Part shown: positions 37,402 through 46,015 of the stretch, one piece after another
Position numbering within the stretch: the first letter of the stretch is position 1
How the letters are laid out: each line of letters opens with the position of its first letter
Assembly: GCF_013177735.1 (NCBI RefSeq)
Contig: NZ_WOEZ01000210.1
Location: 150,950 to 214,949 of the forward strand
Length of the DNA stretch: 64,000 nt
Source: Paraburkholderia elongata
GTDB taxonomy: Bacteria; Pseudomonadota; Gammaproteobacteria; Burkholderiales; Burkholderiaceae
Direction of reading: 5' to 3'
Program-made: the position numbers and the translations under genes
The notes under the pieces: model-generated
Told to the model about the DNA's origin: nothing
The model's input: the letters and a program-made list of their open reading frames with translations, nothing else
Databases searched by the model: none

Positions 37402-37523
37402 CGATCATCCGGCCCGCACGCGCGAGTGTCATAATCCCGGCAGCTAACCAATGCACCGACGCACCAACACTCACACACTCAGGCCGTGAGGCCCCCTCAA
37501 CATCCAAGGTCCGGGAGAATATT

Positions 37524-38642
37524 TTGAGCGCCATCGACAATCCTTTGCACGATCAGGAAGTTGGCTCGGCCGACGCCACCCAGGACACCACGCGCATCGA
37601 CGACGTTCGCATCGGCGCGGTACGTCCGCTGATTTCCCCTGCCCTGCTGCAGGACGAATTGACTGTGCCGCCGTCGGTGCAGACGCTCGTCGAGAAAACC
37701 CGCGCGGAAATCGCCGATATTCTGCACGGCCGTGACGACCGGCTCGTGATGATCGTCGGCCCGTGTTCGATTCACGATCACGACCAGGCGATCGAATATG
37801 CCCATAAGCTCAAGGTCGCGGCGCAGACCTACAAGGACGATCTGCTGATCGTCATGCGGGTTTATTTCGAAAAACCGCGCACAACGGTCGGCTGGAAAGG
37901 CTATATCAACGACCCGCGGCTCGACGGCAGCTTCCGCATCAACGAAGGTCTGCGTCTCGCCCGGCAACTGCTGCTCGACATCAACGGTCTCGGCCTGCCC
38001 ACGGCCACCGAATTTCTCGACTTGCTCAGTCCGCAATACATCGCGGATCTGATCGCCTGGGGTGCTATCGGCGCTCGCACGACGGAGAGCCAGAGTCACC
38101 GGCAGCTTGCATCGGGGCTGAGCTGCCCGATCGGCTTCAAGAACGGCACGGACGGCGGCGTGCAAATCGCCGCGGACGCAATCGTTGCGGCGCACGCGAG
38201 TCATGCGTTCATGGGTATGACCAAGATGGGTATGGCGGCGATCTTCGAAACGCGTGGCAATGACGACGCACACGTTATCTTGCGCGGCGGCAAGAAAGGG
38301 CCGAATTACGACAGCGCGTCCGTCGAAGCAACCTGCGCGGCGCTCAAATCGGCAGGCCTGCGCGAGCAGGTCATGATCGACTGTTCGCATGCGAACTCAG
38401 GCAAATCGCATTTGCGTCAACTGGACGTGGTGCAGGATCTGGCGCAGCAACTCTCGCAGCGCGAGCGCCGCATTATCGGCGTCATGCTCGAAAGTCATCT
38501 GGAAGAAGGCCGTCAGGATCTGAAAGCCGGTGTGCCGCTGCGTTACGGCGTATCGATTACGGACGCCTGCGTGAGCTGGACGCAAACCGAACCGGTGCTC
38601 GAGACTCTCGCCGAAGCGACCCGAAAACGACGCGCGGGCTGA
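37524..38642 (+). CDS. aroG: 3-deoxy-7-phosphoheptulonate (DAHP) synthase, class I
   Basis: First step of the shikimate pathway, joining phosphoenolpyruvate and erythrose 4-phosphate. The 372-residue protein has MIVGPCSIHD near residue 75 and MRVYFEKPRTTVGWKGYINDP near 112. GLPTATEFLD near 160, GARTTESQSHR near 185, GFKNGTDG near 205, and DCSHANSGK near 288 are all family core motifs. The only start that fits is TTG at 37524, with GGGAG six bases before it; no ATG or GTG is suitably placed. Class I AroFGH enzymes are usually feedback-inhibited by an aromatic amino acid. Confidence 0.9.
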   Translation: MSAIDNPLHDQEVGSADATQDTTRIDDVRIGAVRPLISPALLQDELTVPPSVQTLVEKTRAEIADILHGRDDRLVMIVGPCSIHDHDQAIEYAHKLKVAAQTYKDDLLIVMRVYFEKPRTTVGWKGYINDPRLDGSFRINEGLRLARQLLLDINGLGLPTATEFLDLLSPQYIADLIAWGAIGARTTESQSHRQLASGLSCPIGFKNGTDGGVQIAADAIVAAHASHAFMGMTKMGMAAIFETRGNDDAHVILRGGKKGPNYDSASVEATCAALKSAGLREQVMIDCSHANSGKSHLRQLDVVQDLAQQLSQRERRIIGVMLESHLEEGRQDLKAGVPLRYGVSITDACVSWTQTEPVLETLAEATRKRRAG

Positions 38643-38918
38643 ATTCGCCGACGCGGCCTGCACGATCTCGCTCTACCAGCAACCGGAACCAACAGCCGGG
38701 AGGCGAGCGTGCATGACGCAAAACCAGAAGCAAACAACGACGGCGTAAGCGCCAAATTGGCATCAAAATCGGCACCAACGCGCGTCCCACGCGCCGCACC
38801 AACCACCGATCAAACACGTTCACCGGGGTTGGGCAGCGCGTGATTCCTCACACCCGATGCATCGGGCGCCGCGCGCTACAGCAATGCGCGTGGATACTCC
38901 GGCGCGAGGCGCGTTGCA

Positions 38919-39197
38919 TTACGACGCGTTGACGGCTTCCTTGAAAGCCTTGCCGGCGGTGAACTTCACCGTCTTGGCGGCCGCGATCTGGATCTCGGCA
39001 CCGGTCGACGGATTGCGACCCACGCGTGCTGCGCGCGCGCCGGTCGAGAAAGAACCGAAACCGACCAGTTGCACCGTATCACCACCCACCACGGCTTTGG
39101 TCACCGCTTCGACGATAGCGTCGATGGTTTGGCCGGTGGCCGCTTTGCTTTCGCCCGTCGCTGCGGCGACTGCATCAATCAGTTCCTGTTTGTTCAT
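38919..39197 (-). CDS. HU-family DNA-binding protein
   Basis: Histone-like nucleoid protein of 92 residues, normal for HU. It starts MNKQELIDAVAAATG, and the DNA-binding arm region reads VGFGSFSTGARAARVGRNPSTGAEIQIAA, with the Pro at the arm tip, then KFTAGKAFKEAVN. GGGAAG precedes the ATG at 39197. A run upstream reads open but adds no HU-like sequence. It stands alone between aroG and an unassigned stretch. Confidence 0.93.
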   Translation of the reverse strand: MNKQELIDAVAAATGESKAATGQTIDAIVEAVTKAVVGGDTVQLVGFGSFSTGARAARVGRNPSTGAEIQIAAAKTVKFTAGKAFKEAVNAS

Positions 39198-39548
39198 AGC
39201 ACTTCCCGTATGGTAATCATGGAACCGGCGCCACATCTGTTGCGCCGGGACCGACACACTAACGCATAGGCGCATATTCGCGCAAACCTTGGATGTAAGC
39301 CTTGTATCGCCCGCCCAGCGGCAATTTGACGTTTTTTTGTCCCAAAGTGCTATAAGAATCGCGCGCTTACGCATTTCTCCCGCTTTACGCCTGCCCGCGG
39401 CATATCACAATCCGTTGCAATTTCAGTGCTTTAGCGGCGGCAAACTGGTTCCAGCCACGCTTTTTTACTATGTTATGGTGGATCGCAAAGATTCGGCATT
39501 CAGCACCGCGCCGCGCTCAGCAATTAATAATCCGGAAAGAATAAAACA
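39198..39548. promoter_or_regulatory. Gene-free stretch with HU promoter region and a plus-strand promoter candidate
   Basis: The HU promoter must lie here on the minus strand. On the plus strand TTGACG at 39326-39331 and TATAAG at 39351-39356, 19 bp apart, could form a weak promoter pointing to the small frame at 39549. Spacing is longer than ideal. Confidence 0.3.
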
Positions 39549-39868
39549 ATGAAAATTCTCCAGATTGCAACATACGCGACGCTCGCGTATGGTCTTGCGC
39601 CACCGCGGCGGCCACCGATACCGCCTGCGCAACGCGGGTCGGCACGGCGAATCCGGCCACGCCCCGACGTCGAGGATCAGCAGATTTCGTGCACGCCGAC
39701 GCGGCACAAATGACTCATAGCCGACTCGCTCGCCGGGCGTATTTACCGCTCGCTCAACGCGCGCGCCGGATTTCCACTGAAAACGTCCTCAAGGTCTCAC
39801 CGACGCTGCCGATATACCAATCTGCGAATGCGACGCAAATGTTACAAGGACGGGAATGGTTCGGTTAG
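39549..39868 (+). pseudogene. Possible frameshifted remnant of a small exported protein
   Basis: An ATG at 39549 with GGAAAG before it begins MKILQIATYATLA, like a signal peptide, but becomes Arg/Pro-rich and stops at 39713. A second frame from about 39590 continues with ATAAATDTACATRVG and stays open to 39868, into the next gene. One frameshift near 39590 would join a leader to an Ala-rich mature part. I do not recognise the family. Confidence 0.2.
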
Positions 39869-41700
39869 CCAGATTGAGGGAAGCGCTGTCGGTCGCGGAA
39901 GGCGACCCTGAGCTCGTGCGCTCGCAACTCCAGGCATTCGGCTGCCAGATACCGCTGCTCTATTTCATCCTGATCGTGAACACGATGGCCGTGGCTGTCA
40001 CGCATCTGGGACCGGCGCCCGCATGGTTGTCCATCTACTCCCCGGGGGTGCTCTGCACGCTGTGCATCATCCGTTGTGTGCGCTGGTGGCGCGTCCGGCA
40101 CCGGGTTCTGACACACGATAAGGCCGTACCCGAACTGCGCAAGGTGATCCGGCTCACGGGCATCCTCGGCGGCGCCTTCAGCATTTGGTCGATCCTGCTG
40201 TTTCCCTACGGCTCCACCTATGAGCAGGCACAAGTCGCGTTTTACATGGCGACGACGTTGGTCGGTTGCGTGTTCTGCCTGATGCATCTGCGGGCGGCCG
40301 CCCTGCTTCTGCTTTCGATCGTCATCCTAAGCTTTGCGACGTTTCTGGTTTACACGCACTCTTCAGTTTTCATCGCGATGGCCATCGACATGACGCTAGT
40401 CGGTATCGCACTCGCCTTCATCATCGAACTGTACTACCGGACTTTCGCCGGCGTAGTGCACGCGCAGCGCGAATTGCAGGCGAGCCAGCAGAAAACGCAA
40501 AGACTCAGCGACGACAACTTCCGGCTCGCGAGCATCGACAGCCTGACCGACCTGCCCAACCGGCGCAGCTTCTTCGCCTCGCTGCGTGCGCTATCGGAAC
40601 AGGCACGCGGAATCGGTGGCGGCTTCAATGTCGGGTTGATCGATCTCGACGGCTTCAAACAGGTCAACGATATCTATGGACATGCAAGCGGCGATCTCGT
40701 GCTGCAGGAAGTCGGCGTGCGACTGCTGGCGCTCGCCGAGCCGGGCATCTTCTTCGCACGCCTGGGCGGTGACGAATTCGGCGTGCTGGCCCAGCACAAA
40801 CTGGCGAACGAGACGCTCGTCGACTTGGGTGAGCGAATCTGCGAGGCGCTCAGCCAGCCGTATCGGGTGGCCGGCAATGTCGCCGAACTGACAGGAACGA
40901 TCGGCTGGGCAGCGTTTCCGGATGCTGGCACGACAGTCCAGCAGGTTTTCGAACGCGCCGACGCGGCCTTGTACGTCGGCAAGGAAGGCCGCCGCGGCAC
41001 GCCGGTGATCTTTTCGACGGAACATGAGACGCGGATCCGGCGCTCGAGTCTCGTCGCCCAGGAACTCCGCCATGCGGACCTGGAGTCCGAACTGTTCCTC
41101 GAGTTTCAGCCGATTTACGACGTGCTCACACAACGCATCATCGGCATGGAGGCGCTCGGGCGATGGCACAATGAGCGGCTAGGCGCGGTCAGGCCGGAGG
41201 AATTCATCCGGATTGCCGAGCGTACCGAACTGATTCTGCGCGTCACTGAAGTGCTGCTGCGCAAAGCGCTCGAGGAAGTATCGCGCTGGCCGTCCGACCT
41301 TTACCTGTCGTTCAATCTCTCCGCGATCGATATTTCGACTTCGCCGCGCGCTCGCCGCCTGGTCGATATTGTGCTGGACAGCGGCGTGCCCGCGCATCAT
41401 GTCCACTTCGAGGTCACGGAAACCGCGGTCACGCGCGATTTCGAGCAGGCTCGCAGCTCACTCACGATGATCAAGCAAGCCGGCTGCCGCGTCTCGCTCG
41501 ACGATTTCGGCACCGGTTATTCGAGCCTCAGCTATGTGCATCGTCTGCCCTCACTCGAAACGTCGTCGCAAGCCGACGTTGTCAAGGCGCTGGGCGCTCG
41601 CGCGGTACAAGGCTATCTGTTCGGCAGACCGATGCGGGCGAGCGCCGTCCCGACCTATTTGCAGGCTGCGCTCGGGCAGGGTCACGTCGTAGCGACGTAG
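39856..41700 (+). CDS. Membrane-anchored GGDEF-EAL protein with a truncated EAL domain
   Basis: Cyclic-di-GMP signalling protein of 614 residues. The N-terminal third (about residues 30-195) has five to six hydrophobic segments. A GGDEF domain follows with SIDSLTDLPNRRSFF near 228 and an intact LGGDEFGVL near 303. The EAL domain begins with FQPIYDV and MEALGRW near 428-433, has FNLSAIDIS near 490, FEVTETA near 520 and DDFGTGYSSLSYVHRLP near 552. It then jumps directly to SLETSSQADVVKALGARAVQGYLFGRPM. The usual segment with the KID and EGVE catalytic motifs is absent, so diguanylate cyclase activity is more likely than phosphodiesterase activity. Confidence 0.88.
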   Translation: MVRLARLREALSVAEGDPELVRSQLQAFGCQIPLLYFILIVNTMAVAVTHLGPAPAWLSIYSPGVLCTLCIIRCVRWWRVRHRVLTHDKAVPELRKVIRLTGILGGAFSIWSILLFPYGSTYEQAQVAFYMATTLVGCVFCLMHLRAAALLLLSIVILSFATFLVYTHSSVFIAMAIDMTLVGIALAFIIELYYRTFAGVVHAQRELQASQQKTQRLSDDNFRLASIDSLTDLPNRRSFFASLRALSEQARGIGGGFNVGLIDLDGFKQVNDIYGHASGDLVLQEVGVRLLALAEPGIFFARLGGDEFGVLAQHKLANETLVDLGERICEALSQPYRVAGNVAELTGTIGWAAFPDAGTTVQQVFERADAALYVGKEGRRGTPVIFSTEHETRIRRSSLVAQELRHADLESELFLEFQPIYDVLTQRIIGMEALGRWHNERLGAVRPEEFIRIAERTELILRVTEVLLRKALEEVSRWPSDLYLSFNLSAIDISTSPRARRLVDIVLDSGVPAHHVHFEVTETAVTRDFEQARSSLTMIKQAGCRVSLDDFGTGYSSLSYVHRLPSLETSSQADVVKALGARAVQGYLFGRPMRASAVPTYLQAALGQGHVVAT

Positions 41701-41784
41701 GTACTCTCATCCTCGTGCCTCGCGCGAATCAGCACGACACGTGCAAAACCCGCGCTCAAAACACACGTGCATGACACGGCACGA

Positions 41785-42513
41785 CTAACCCGGCACAGCA
41801 CCATATTCCAGCTTCGGATACCAGTCGCTCGCACGGCCGCCGGGCGTCATGTCGAGCACCGTCCAGATCGGCATCACGTCGGGTGCGCCGCGCGGATCCT
41901 GACCTGGGTCCGCTGTCGACGGCCCCATTTCATCGGCCCAGAAGTGCCGCACCGTGCCGCCTGAACGCGTGAATACGTTGAAGGCAGGCTGATCGTCGCC
42001 GTCCGGATTTTCGGCGGCATAGTCGCGGTTGAAGGTGTTGCCGCCCGAGGAATACAACCGCAGATGCCGCCAGCCGCGCTCTTTCTTGAATGCCACCAGC
42101 TTGTCGATCGGCGAGCGGCCGATCACGGCAAATGCGACGCGCTGCAATATGTCGGGCATCTCACCGTCGTACGCGCTCAGGAGCGAGGTGCACATCGAGC
42201 AGGGCCGCGCGCGCTGCGGGCCGAACATCCAGTTGTAGGTGACGAGGGTGTCGTGCGCGCCGAACATTTCCGAAAGCGTTACCGGGCCAGCTTCACCCTC
42301 GAAGCGATAGTCCTGCGGTACGACGCCGCCAGGCGGCAGCGCGCGACGCTGTACGGCCACGCGTTCGATATGACGGCGCAACTCGATTTCCTCAGCCAGC
42401 AGGTCGTTGCGCGCGCTGCGATATTCAGCGCTCTCGCGCGGAAACCGGCGAGGCGAGTCGGCCAGCAGCCGGGCCGGTTTCAGCGTTTGTGTGGATGGGT
42501 CTGCTTCGGTCAT
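41785..42513 (-). CDS. DUF899-family thioredoxin-like protein
   Basis: Soluble protein of 242 residues of the DUF899 family, which has a thioredoxin-like fold and no firm function. Visible family features are RNDLLAEEIELRRHIERVAVQRRALPPGG near residue 36 and YNWMFGPQRARPCSMCTSLLSAYDG near 94, with a CxxC pair. The C-terminus has FNVFTRSGGTVRHFWADEM and DMTPGGR. It is transcribed divergently from a LysR gene; the 373-bp gap should hold both promoters. Confidence 0.85.
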   Translation of the reverse strand: MTEADPSTQTLKPARLLADSPRRFPRESAEYRSARNDLLAEEIELRRHIERVAVQRRALPPGGVVPQDYRFEGEAGPVTLSEMFGAHDTLVTYNWMFGPQRARPCSMCTSLLSAYDGEMPDILQRVAFAVIGRSPIDKLVAFKKERGWRHLRLYSSGGNTFNRDYAAENPDGDDQPAFNVFTRSGGTVRHFWADEMGPSTADPGQDPRGAPDVMPIWTVLDMTPGGRASDWYPKLEYGAVPG

Positions 42514-42886
42514 CAGCCACCTCCTCTTGCGGTAAAAAGGATAAGGGGCGCGATAGCGGCACGCGTCGCAACCGCAACCGCGAGCACGAGCACGAGCACA
42601 TTTTCGCCCCTATACAGCCACGACGAACGGCGTGCCGGCAAATCGACAACGCCGGTGAATTTTTTTGCAGCCCGTCGCGACGGCATTCGAACGCCTCCGT
42701 TCCGCATGTGGACGAGACGCGGACAAGCCGTTAGCAACGCGTGGCCGAAACATGGACATCCCGTGAACAACCCGCGGACAACGATCGAAACCGCATTGCA
42801 AGGTATCCTTTCGCGAAACAGCATGCGCGCGCCGGCGCGCTATTGCACCGTCACGGCGCCCGCCACGCCGACCTTGGGGATGCACC
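42514..42886. other. 373-bp gap between DUF899 and LysR genes
   Basis: No gene is convincing here. A short microrepeat of GAGCAC (three copies near 42580-42600) is present. Promoters for the two divergent genes are expected but no clear hexamers stand out. Confidence 0.4.
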
Positions 42887-43894
42887 ATGCCGCTTCGTCT
42901 GCCACCCCTGCCAGCGCTTCGCTTCTTCGAGGCGGCCGGCAGGCATCAGAGTTTCAAGCTCGCCGCCGCGGAACTGAACGTCACGCCGAGCGCGATTAGT
43001 CACGGGATCGTTGGCTTGGAGCAGTCGCTCGGCGTCGAACTGTTCGTGCGCGAGCCGCGCGGCATTTCGCTCACGGCAGCGGGCGCCGATTATCTATCGT
43101 ACGTATCCGAAGCCTTTTCGCTGATCGCGATCGGCACGCAACGCCTGCCGAACCACCGCACGAATCGCCCGATCGCGCTGAGTTGCGCGCCCACGCTAGC
43201 CTCGCGTTGGCTGCTACCGCGCCTCGCCGCCTTTCGCTCGCGCTGGCCGAATGCGAACGTTACGGTCGATACATCGCACCGTCAGGTCGGCTTTCCCGTG
43301 GACGGTTTCGATTTCGCCATTCGCCTGAGCCGCGCCCCGGTCGCGGGAACCGCCTGGACGCGTCTGTTCGGCGAACGCCTGGTGCCGGTGTGCAGCCCCG
43401 CTTACGTAGACACGCTGCGCGACGAGCACGGCAAAGTCGATCTGCGCCACGCGACGCTCATTCACGTGAACTCGGCAAGCGAGGACTGGCAGGCGTGGTT
43501 CGACCGGGTCGCGATCGACGGGGTCGCCATCGACCGGGTCGCGATCGACGGGGTCGCCACAGACGGGGTCCCCATCGATGGTATCGACTTGAACGATGGG
43601 TTGCGCGTCGACACGATCCAGCTCGCTTTCGAAGCCGCGAGCATGGGCCTCGGCGTCGCGCTCGGCAGGCGGCCGCTGGTGGACCGCGACCTCGCGAGCG
43701 GTGCTCTCGTCGAAGCCTCTCCACAAACGATCGCCTCCTCCACGGCTTATTGGCTGGTGAGCGCACAAAACGCGGATAGCGCGGCGCATCGTCCGGAACT
43801 GCTCGACTTCAAACAGTGGCTGCTCAGCGAGGCTGAGCCGTTCGCCAATCCATCTGATGGCGACGCCGCGGGATTGCACCGCGCCAGGCACTGA
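42887..43894 (+). CDS. LysR-family regulator (GcvA-like) with an internal pentapeptide repeat
   Basis: Transcription factor of 335 residues. The helix-turn-helix reads SFKLAAAELNVTPSAISHGIVGLEQ, then LFVREPRGISLTAAG, as in GcvA-type regulators. The effector domain starts near residue 90. Between residues 208 and 232 five repeats of VAIDG-like units are inserted, encoded by 15-bp tandem repeats at 43508-43582. This makes the protein longer than usual. The downstream MFS gene on the same strand, 109 bp away, is a possible target. Confidence 0.88.
   Translation: MPLRLPPLPALRFFEAAGRHQSFKLAAAELNVTPSAISHGIVGLEQSLGVELFVREPRGISLTAAGADYLSYVSEAFSLIAIGTQRLPNHRTNRPIALSCAPTLASRWLLPRLAAFRSRWPNANVTVDTSHRQVGFPVDGFDFAIRLSRAPVAGTAWTRLFGERLVPVCSPAYVDTLRDEHGKVDLRHATLIHVNSASEDWQAWFDRVAIDGVAIDRVAIDGVATDGVPIDGIDLNDGLRVDTIQLAFEAASMGLGVALGRRPLVDRDLASGALVEASPQTIASSTAYWLVSAQNADSAAHRPELLDFKQWLLSEAEPFANPSDGDAAGLHRARH
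43508..43582 (+). repeat. 15-bp in-frame tandem repeat inside the LysR gene
   Basis: Five consecutive 15-bp units encode VAIDG, VAIDR, VAIDG, VATDG and VPIDG. Units 1 and 3 are identical in DNA; the others differ by a few bases. Because the unit is a multiple of three, copy-number change would alter protein length without frameshift. Confidence 0.93.
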
Positions 43895-44003
43895 ACCAAG
43901 CACTCAACCTGAACAGGTGAGCCGCACTCACCTGTCGTCAAAATCTTTTCTTTTGCCGCTTCTGACGCTCGCTGCGACCATGGTGTCGAAGGAGATCAGA
44001 ACC

Positions 44004-45254
44004 ATGTCCACGACAAGTAACAAACGCCTCGCCTTCCCGTTGAGTCAAACGACGCTCGTGATCATCGCCGGCGCGCTGATTCTGAGCGCCGCAATGGGCA
44101 TCCGGCAGACCTTCGGCCTCTTCATCGGGCCGTTCTCATTCGACCGCGGCCTGCCCGTCACGCTGATCGCTTTCGCCATCGCGCTGCACAACCTGGTGTG
44201 GGGCTTCGCGCAACCATTCGCGGGTGCCGCCGCGGACCGCTATGGTTCGGCGCCGGTAGTCGCGTTCGGCGGGACGACATTCGCAGCGGGCCTGGGCGTC
44301 GCGGCGGTCGCACCGTCGGGCCCGATGCTGATCGTCGGCATGGGTCTGCTGGTCGGCATCGGTGTCAGTTGCACGACGTTCGGCGTGGTGTTGCCGGCGG
44401 TCGGCCGCATCGCTTCCCCGGAAAAACGCAGCATGGCGATGGGTCTTGTCAGCGCGGGCGGCTCGGCAGGACAGGTGCTACTGATCCCGCTCGTGCAGAG
44501 TATCCGGCTCAGCTCGGGCATCGCCGCCTCGCTTTTCGCGCTGGCCTTCCTGATGCTGCTGATCGCGCCGCTCGGCATGGTGCTCGACCGGCGCGCGAGT
44601 GTCGGCACGCAGGTCCAGGAGCCACCCGCTGTGCCGCTTCGCAAGGTACTGGCTCAAGCGGTCCGGCATCGCGGCTATCGACTCCTGACACTCGGCTTCT
44701 TTACCTGTGGATTTCAACTCGCGTTCATCTCCACCCATCTGCCTGAATATCTCACGCTCTGTCATATGCCTATCGGGCTGGGCGCCACGGCGCTCGCGCT
44801 GATCGGCCTGTTCAACATGGCGGGCAGTTGGGGATGCGGCTGGCTCGGCGGCCGGTTCCGGCAGCACCATGTGCTCGGCTGGCTTTATCTGATTCGAAGC
44901 GTGACGATCGGCGCCTTCTTTCTGCTGCCGAAGAGCTCCACGTCGGTCGTCATCTTCGCGGCCATGATGGGTCTGACCTGGCTCGGGACCGTCCCACTCA
45001 CGAGCGGAGTCGTGGCAAAAGTGTTCGGCACACGGCACCTCGGCAGCCTCTTTGGGGTCTGCTTTCTGAGCCACCAGATCGGCTCGTTTCTCGGCGCGTG
45101 GCTAGGCGGATTGGTGTTCGATCTGACCGGCTCCTATTCGCTGCTGTGGGAAGCCACGGTCGTCTCCGGACTCATTGCCGCGATGCTGCACTTCCCGATC
45201 GACGACAAGGCCGTCAGCACGCCCGCAATTCGCTCCGAGCCGGCGGGTGCATGA
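44004..45254 (+). CDS. MFS transporter
   Basis: Inner-membrane permease of 416 residues with about twelve hydrophobic segments. AAMGIRQTFGLFIGPF in the first segment and FAGAAADRYGSAPVV after segment 2 resemble the monocarboxylate/oxalate-formate group. AAGGAG nine bases before the ATG at 44004 sets the start; an upstream reading would add an unlikely tail from the LysR region. It lies downstream of the LysR gene in the same direction. The substrate is unknown. Confidence 0.85.
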   Translation: MSTTSNKRLAFPLSQTTLVIIAGALILSAAMGIRQTFGLFIGPFSFDRGLPVTLIAFAIALHNLVWGFAQPFAGAAADRYGSAPVVAFGGTTFAAGLGVAAVAPSGPMLIVGMGLLVGIGVSCTTFGVVLPAVGRIASPEKRSMAMGLVSAGGSAGQVLLIPLVQSIRLSSGIAASLFALAFLMLLIAPLGMVLDRRASVGTQVQEPPAVPLRKVLAQAVRHRGYRLLTLGFFTCGFQLAFISTHLPEYLTLCHMPIGLGATALALIGLFNMAGSWGCGWLGGRFRQHHVLGWLYLIRSVTIGAFFLLPKSSTSVVIFAAMMGLTWLGTVPLTSGVVAKVFGTRHLGSLFGVCFLSHQIGSFLGAWLGGLVFDLTGSYSLLWEATVVSGLIAAMLHFPIDDKAVSTPAIRSEPAGA

Positions 45255-45255
45255 A

Positions 45256-45861
45256 CTATTTCCGCGGCGCGTCCGCCGCCGCTTTCGGCACACGCCCCAT
45301 CAGGTAGAACTCGTCGTTCGGGCGCATTGAAATGACGTTGGCCATCCGGTTCGACAAACCGAAAAATGCCGTGATAGCCGCGATGTCCCACACGTCTTCA
45401 TCCGAAAAGCCATGCTCGCGCAGCGTCTGGAAATCGGCATCGTCGACCGTGCCGGATTCGCGGCAGACCTTCAGCGCGAAGTCGAGCATCGCCTTCTGGC
45501 GCGCCGTGATATCCGCCTTGCGATGATTGACGGCCACCTGATCCGCAAGCAACGGCGCCTTTTCGTAAATGCGCAGAATCGCGCCGTGCGCGACCACACA
45601 ATACAGGCACTGATTCACCGCGCTCGTGGCGACGACGATCATCTCGCGCTCACCTTTGGTTAAGCCGCCCTCCTTCAGCATCAACGCGTCGTGGTACGCA
45701 AAAAACGCGCGGAATTCATCCGGTCGATGCGCCAGTGTCAAGAACACGTTCGGGACAAAACCGGCTTTCTCCTGCACTTCGAGGATGCGGGCGCGGATGT
45801 CATCCGGCCATTCGCCCGGCTCGGGCACGGGGTAGCGGCTGATCGGTTGAAGGGTTGCCAT
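45256..45861 (-). CDS. AhpD-like / carboxymuconolactone decarboxylase-family peroxidase-related protein
   Basis: All-helical protein of 201 residues. The redox motif NQCLYCVVAHG near residue 90 has the CxxC plus His of alkylhydroperoxidase D-like enzymes. FVPNVFLTLAHRPDEFRAFFAYHDALM near 34 and the C-terminal FFGLSNRMANVISMRPNDEFY match peroxidase-related enzymes. It probably acts in peroxide or thiol chemistry. GGAG precedes the ATG at 45861. It converges with the MFS gene and is divergent from a LysR gene that may regulate it. Confidence 0.85.
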   Translation of the reverse strand: MATLQPISRYPVPEPGEWPDDIRARILEVQEKAGFVPNVFLTLAHRPDEFRAFFAYHDALMLKEGGLTKGEREMIVVATSAVNQCLYCVVAHGAILRIYEKAPLLADQVAVNHRKADITARQKAMLDFALKVCRESGTVDDADFQTLREHGFSDEDVWDIAAITAFFGLSNRMANVISMRPNDEFYLMGRVPKAAADAPRK

Positions 45862-46015
45862 GGGGTGTCTCCGTTGTATCTGTATGTGCACGACGATTGT
45901 AGCAACCGTGCTGCGGAACACGGCATGCGGTATGCGGATACCCGTAACCCGCCTTCCAGAAGCACACGTAATGCTGTATTTTCAATGGATCAGTTCTCGC
46001 AGACCGAGAGGGTCC

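Noticed and set aside
36639..37523. N-terminal extension of DAHP synthase reading through the DUF72 gene
   Set aside because: The extra residues are basic and low-complexity and out of frame with DUF72. The TTG at 37524 with a good ribosome-binding site gives the normal enzyme.
42064..42999. Open frame of 311 codons on the plus strand
   Set aside because: It is antisense to the DUF899 gene and runs into the LysR gene in another frame, with no domain.
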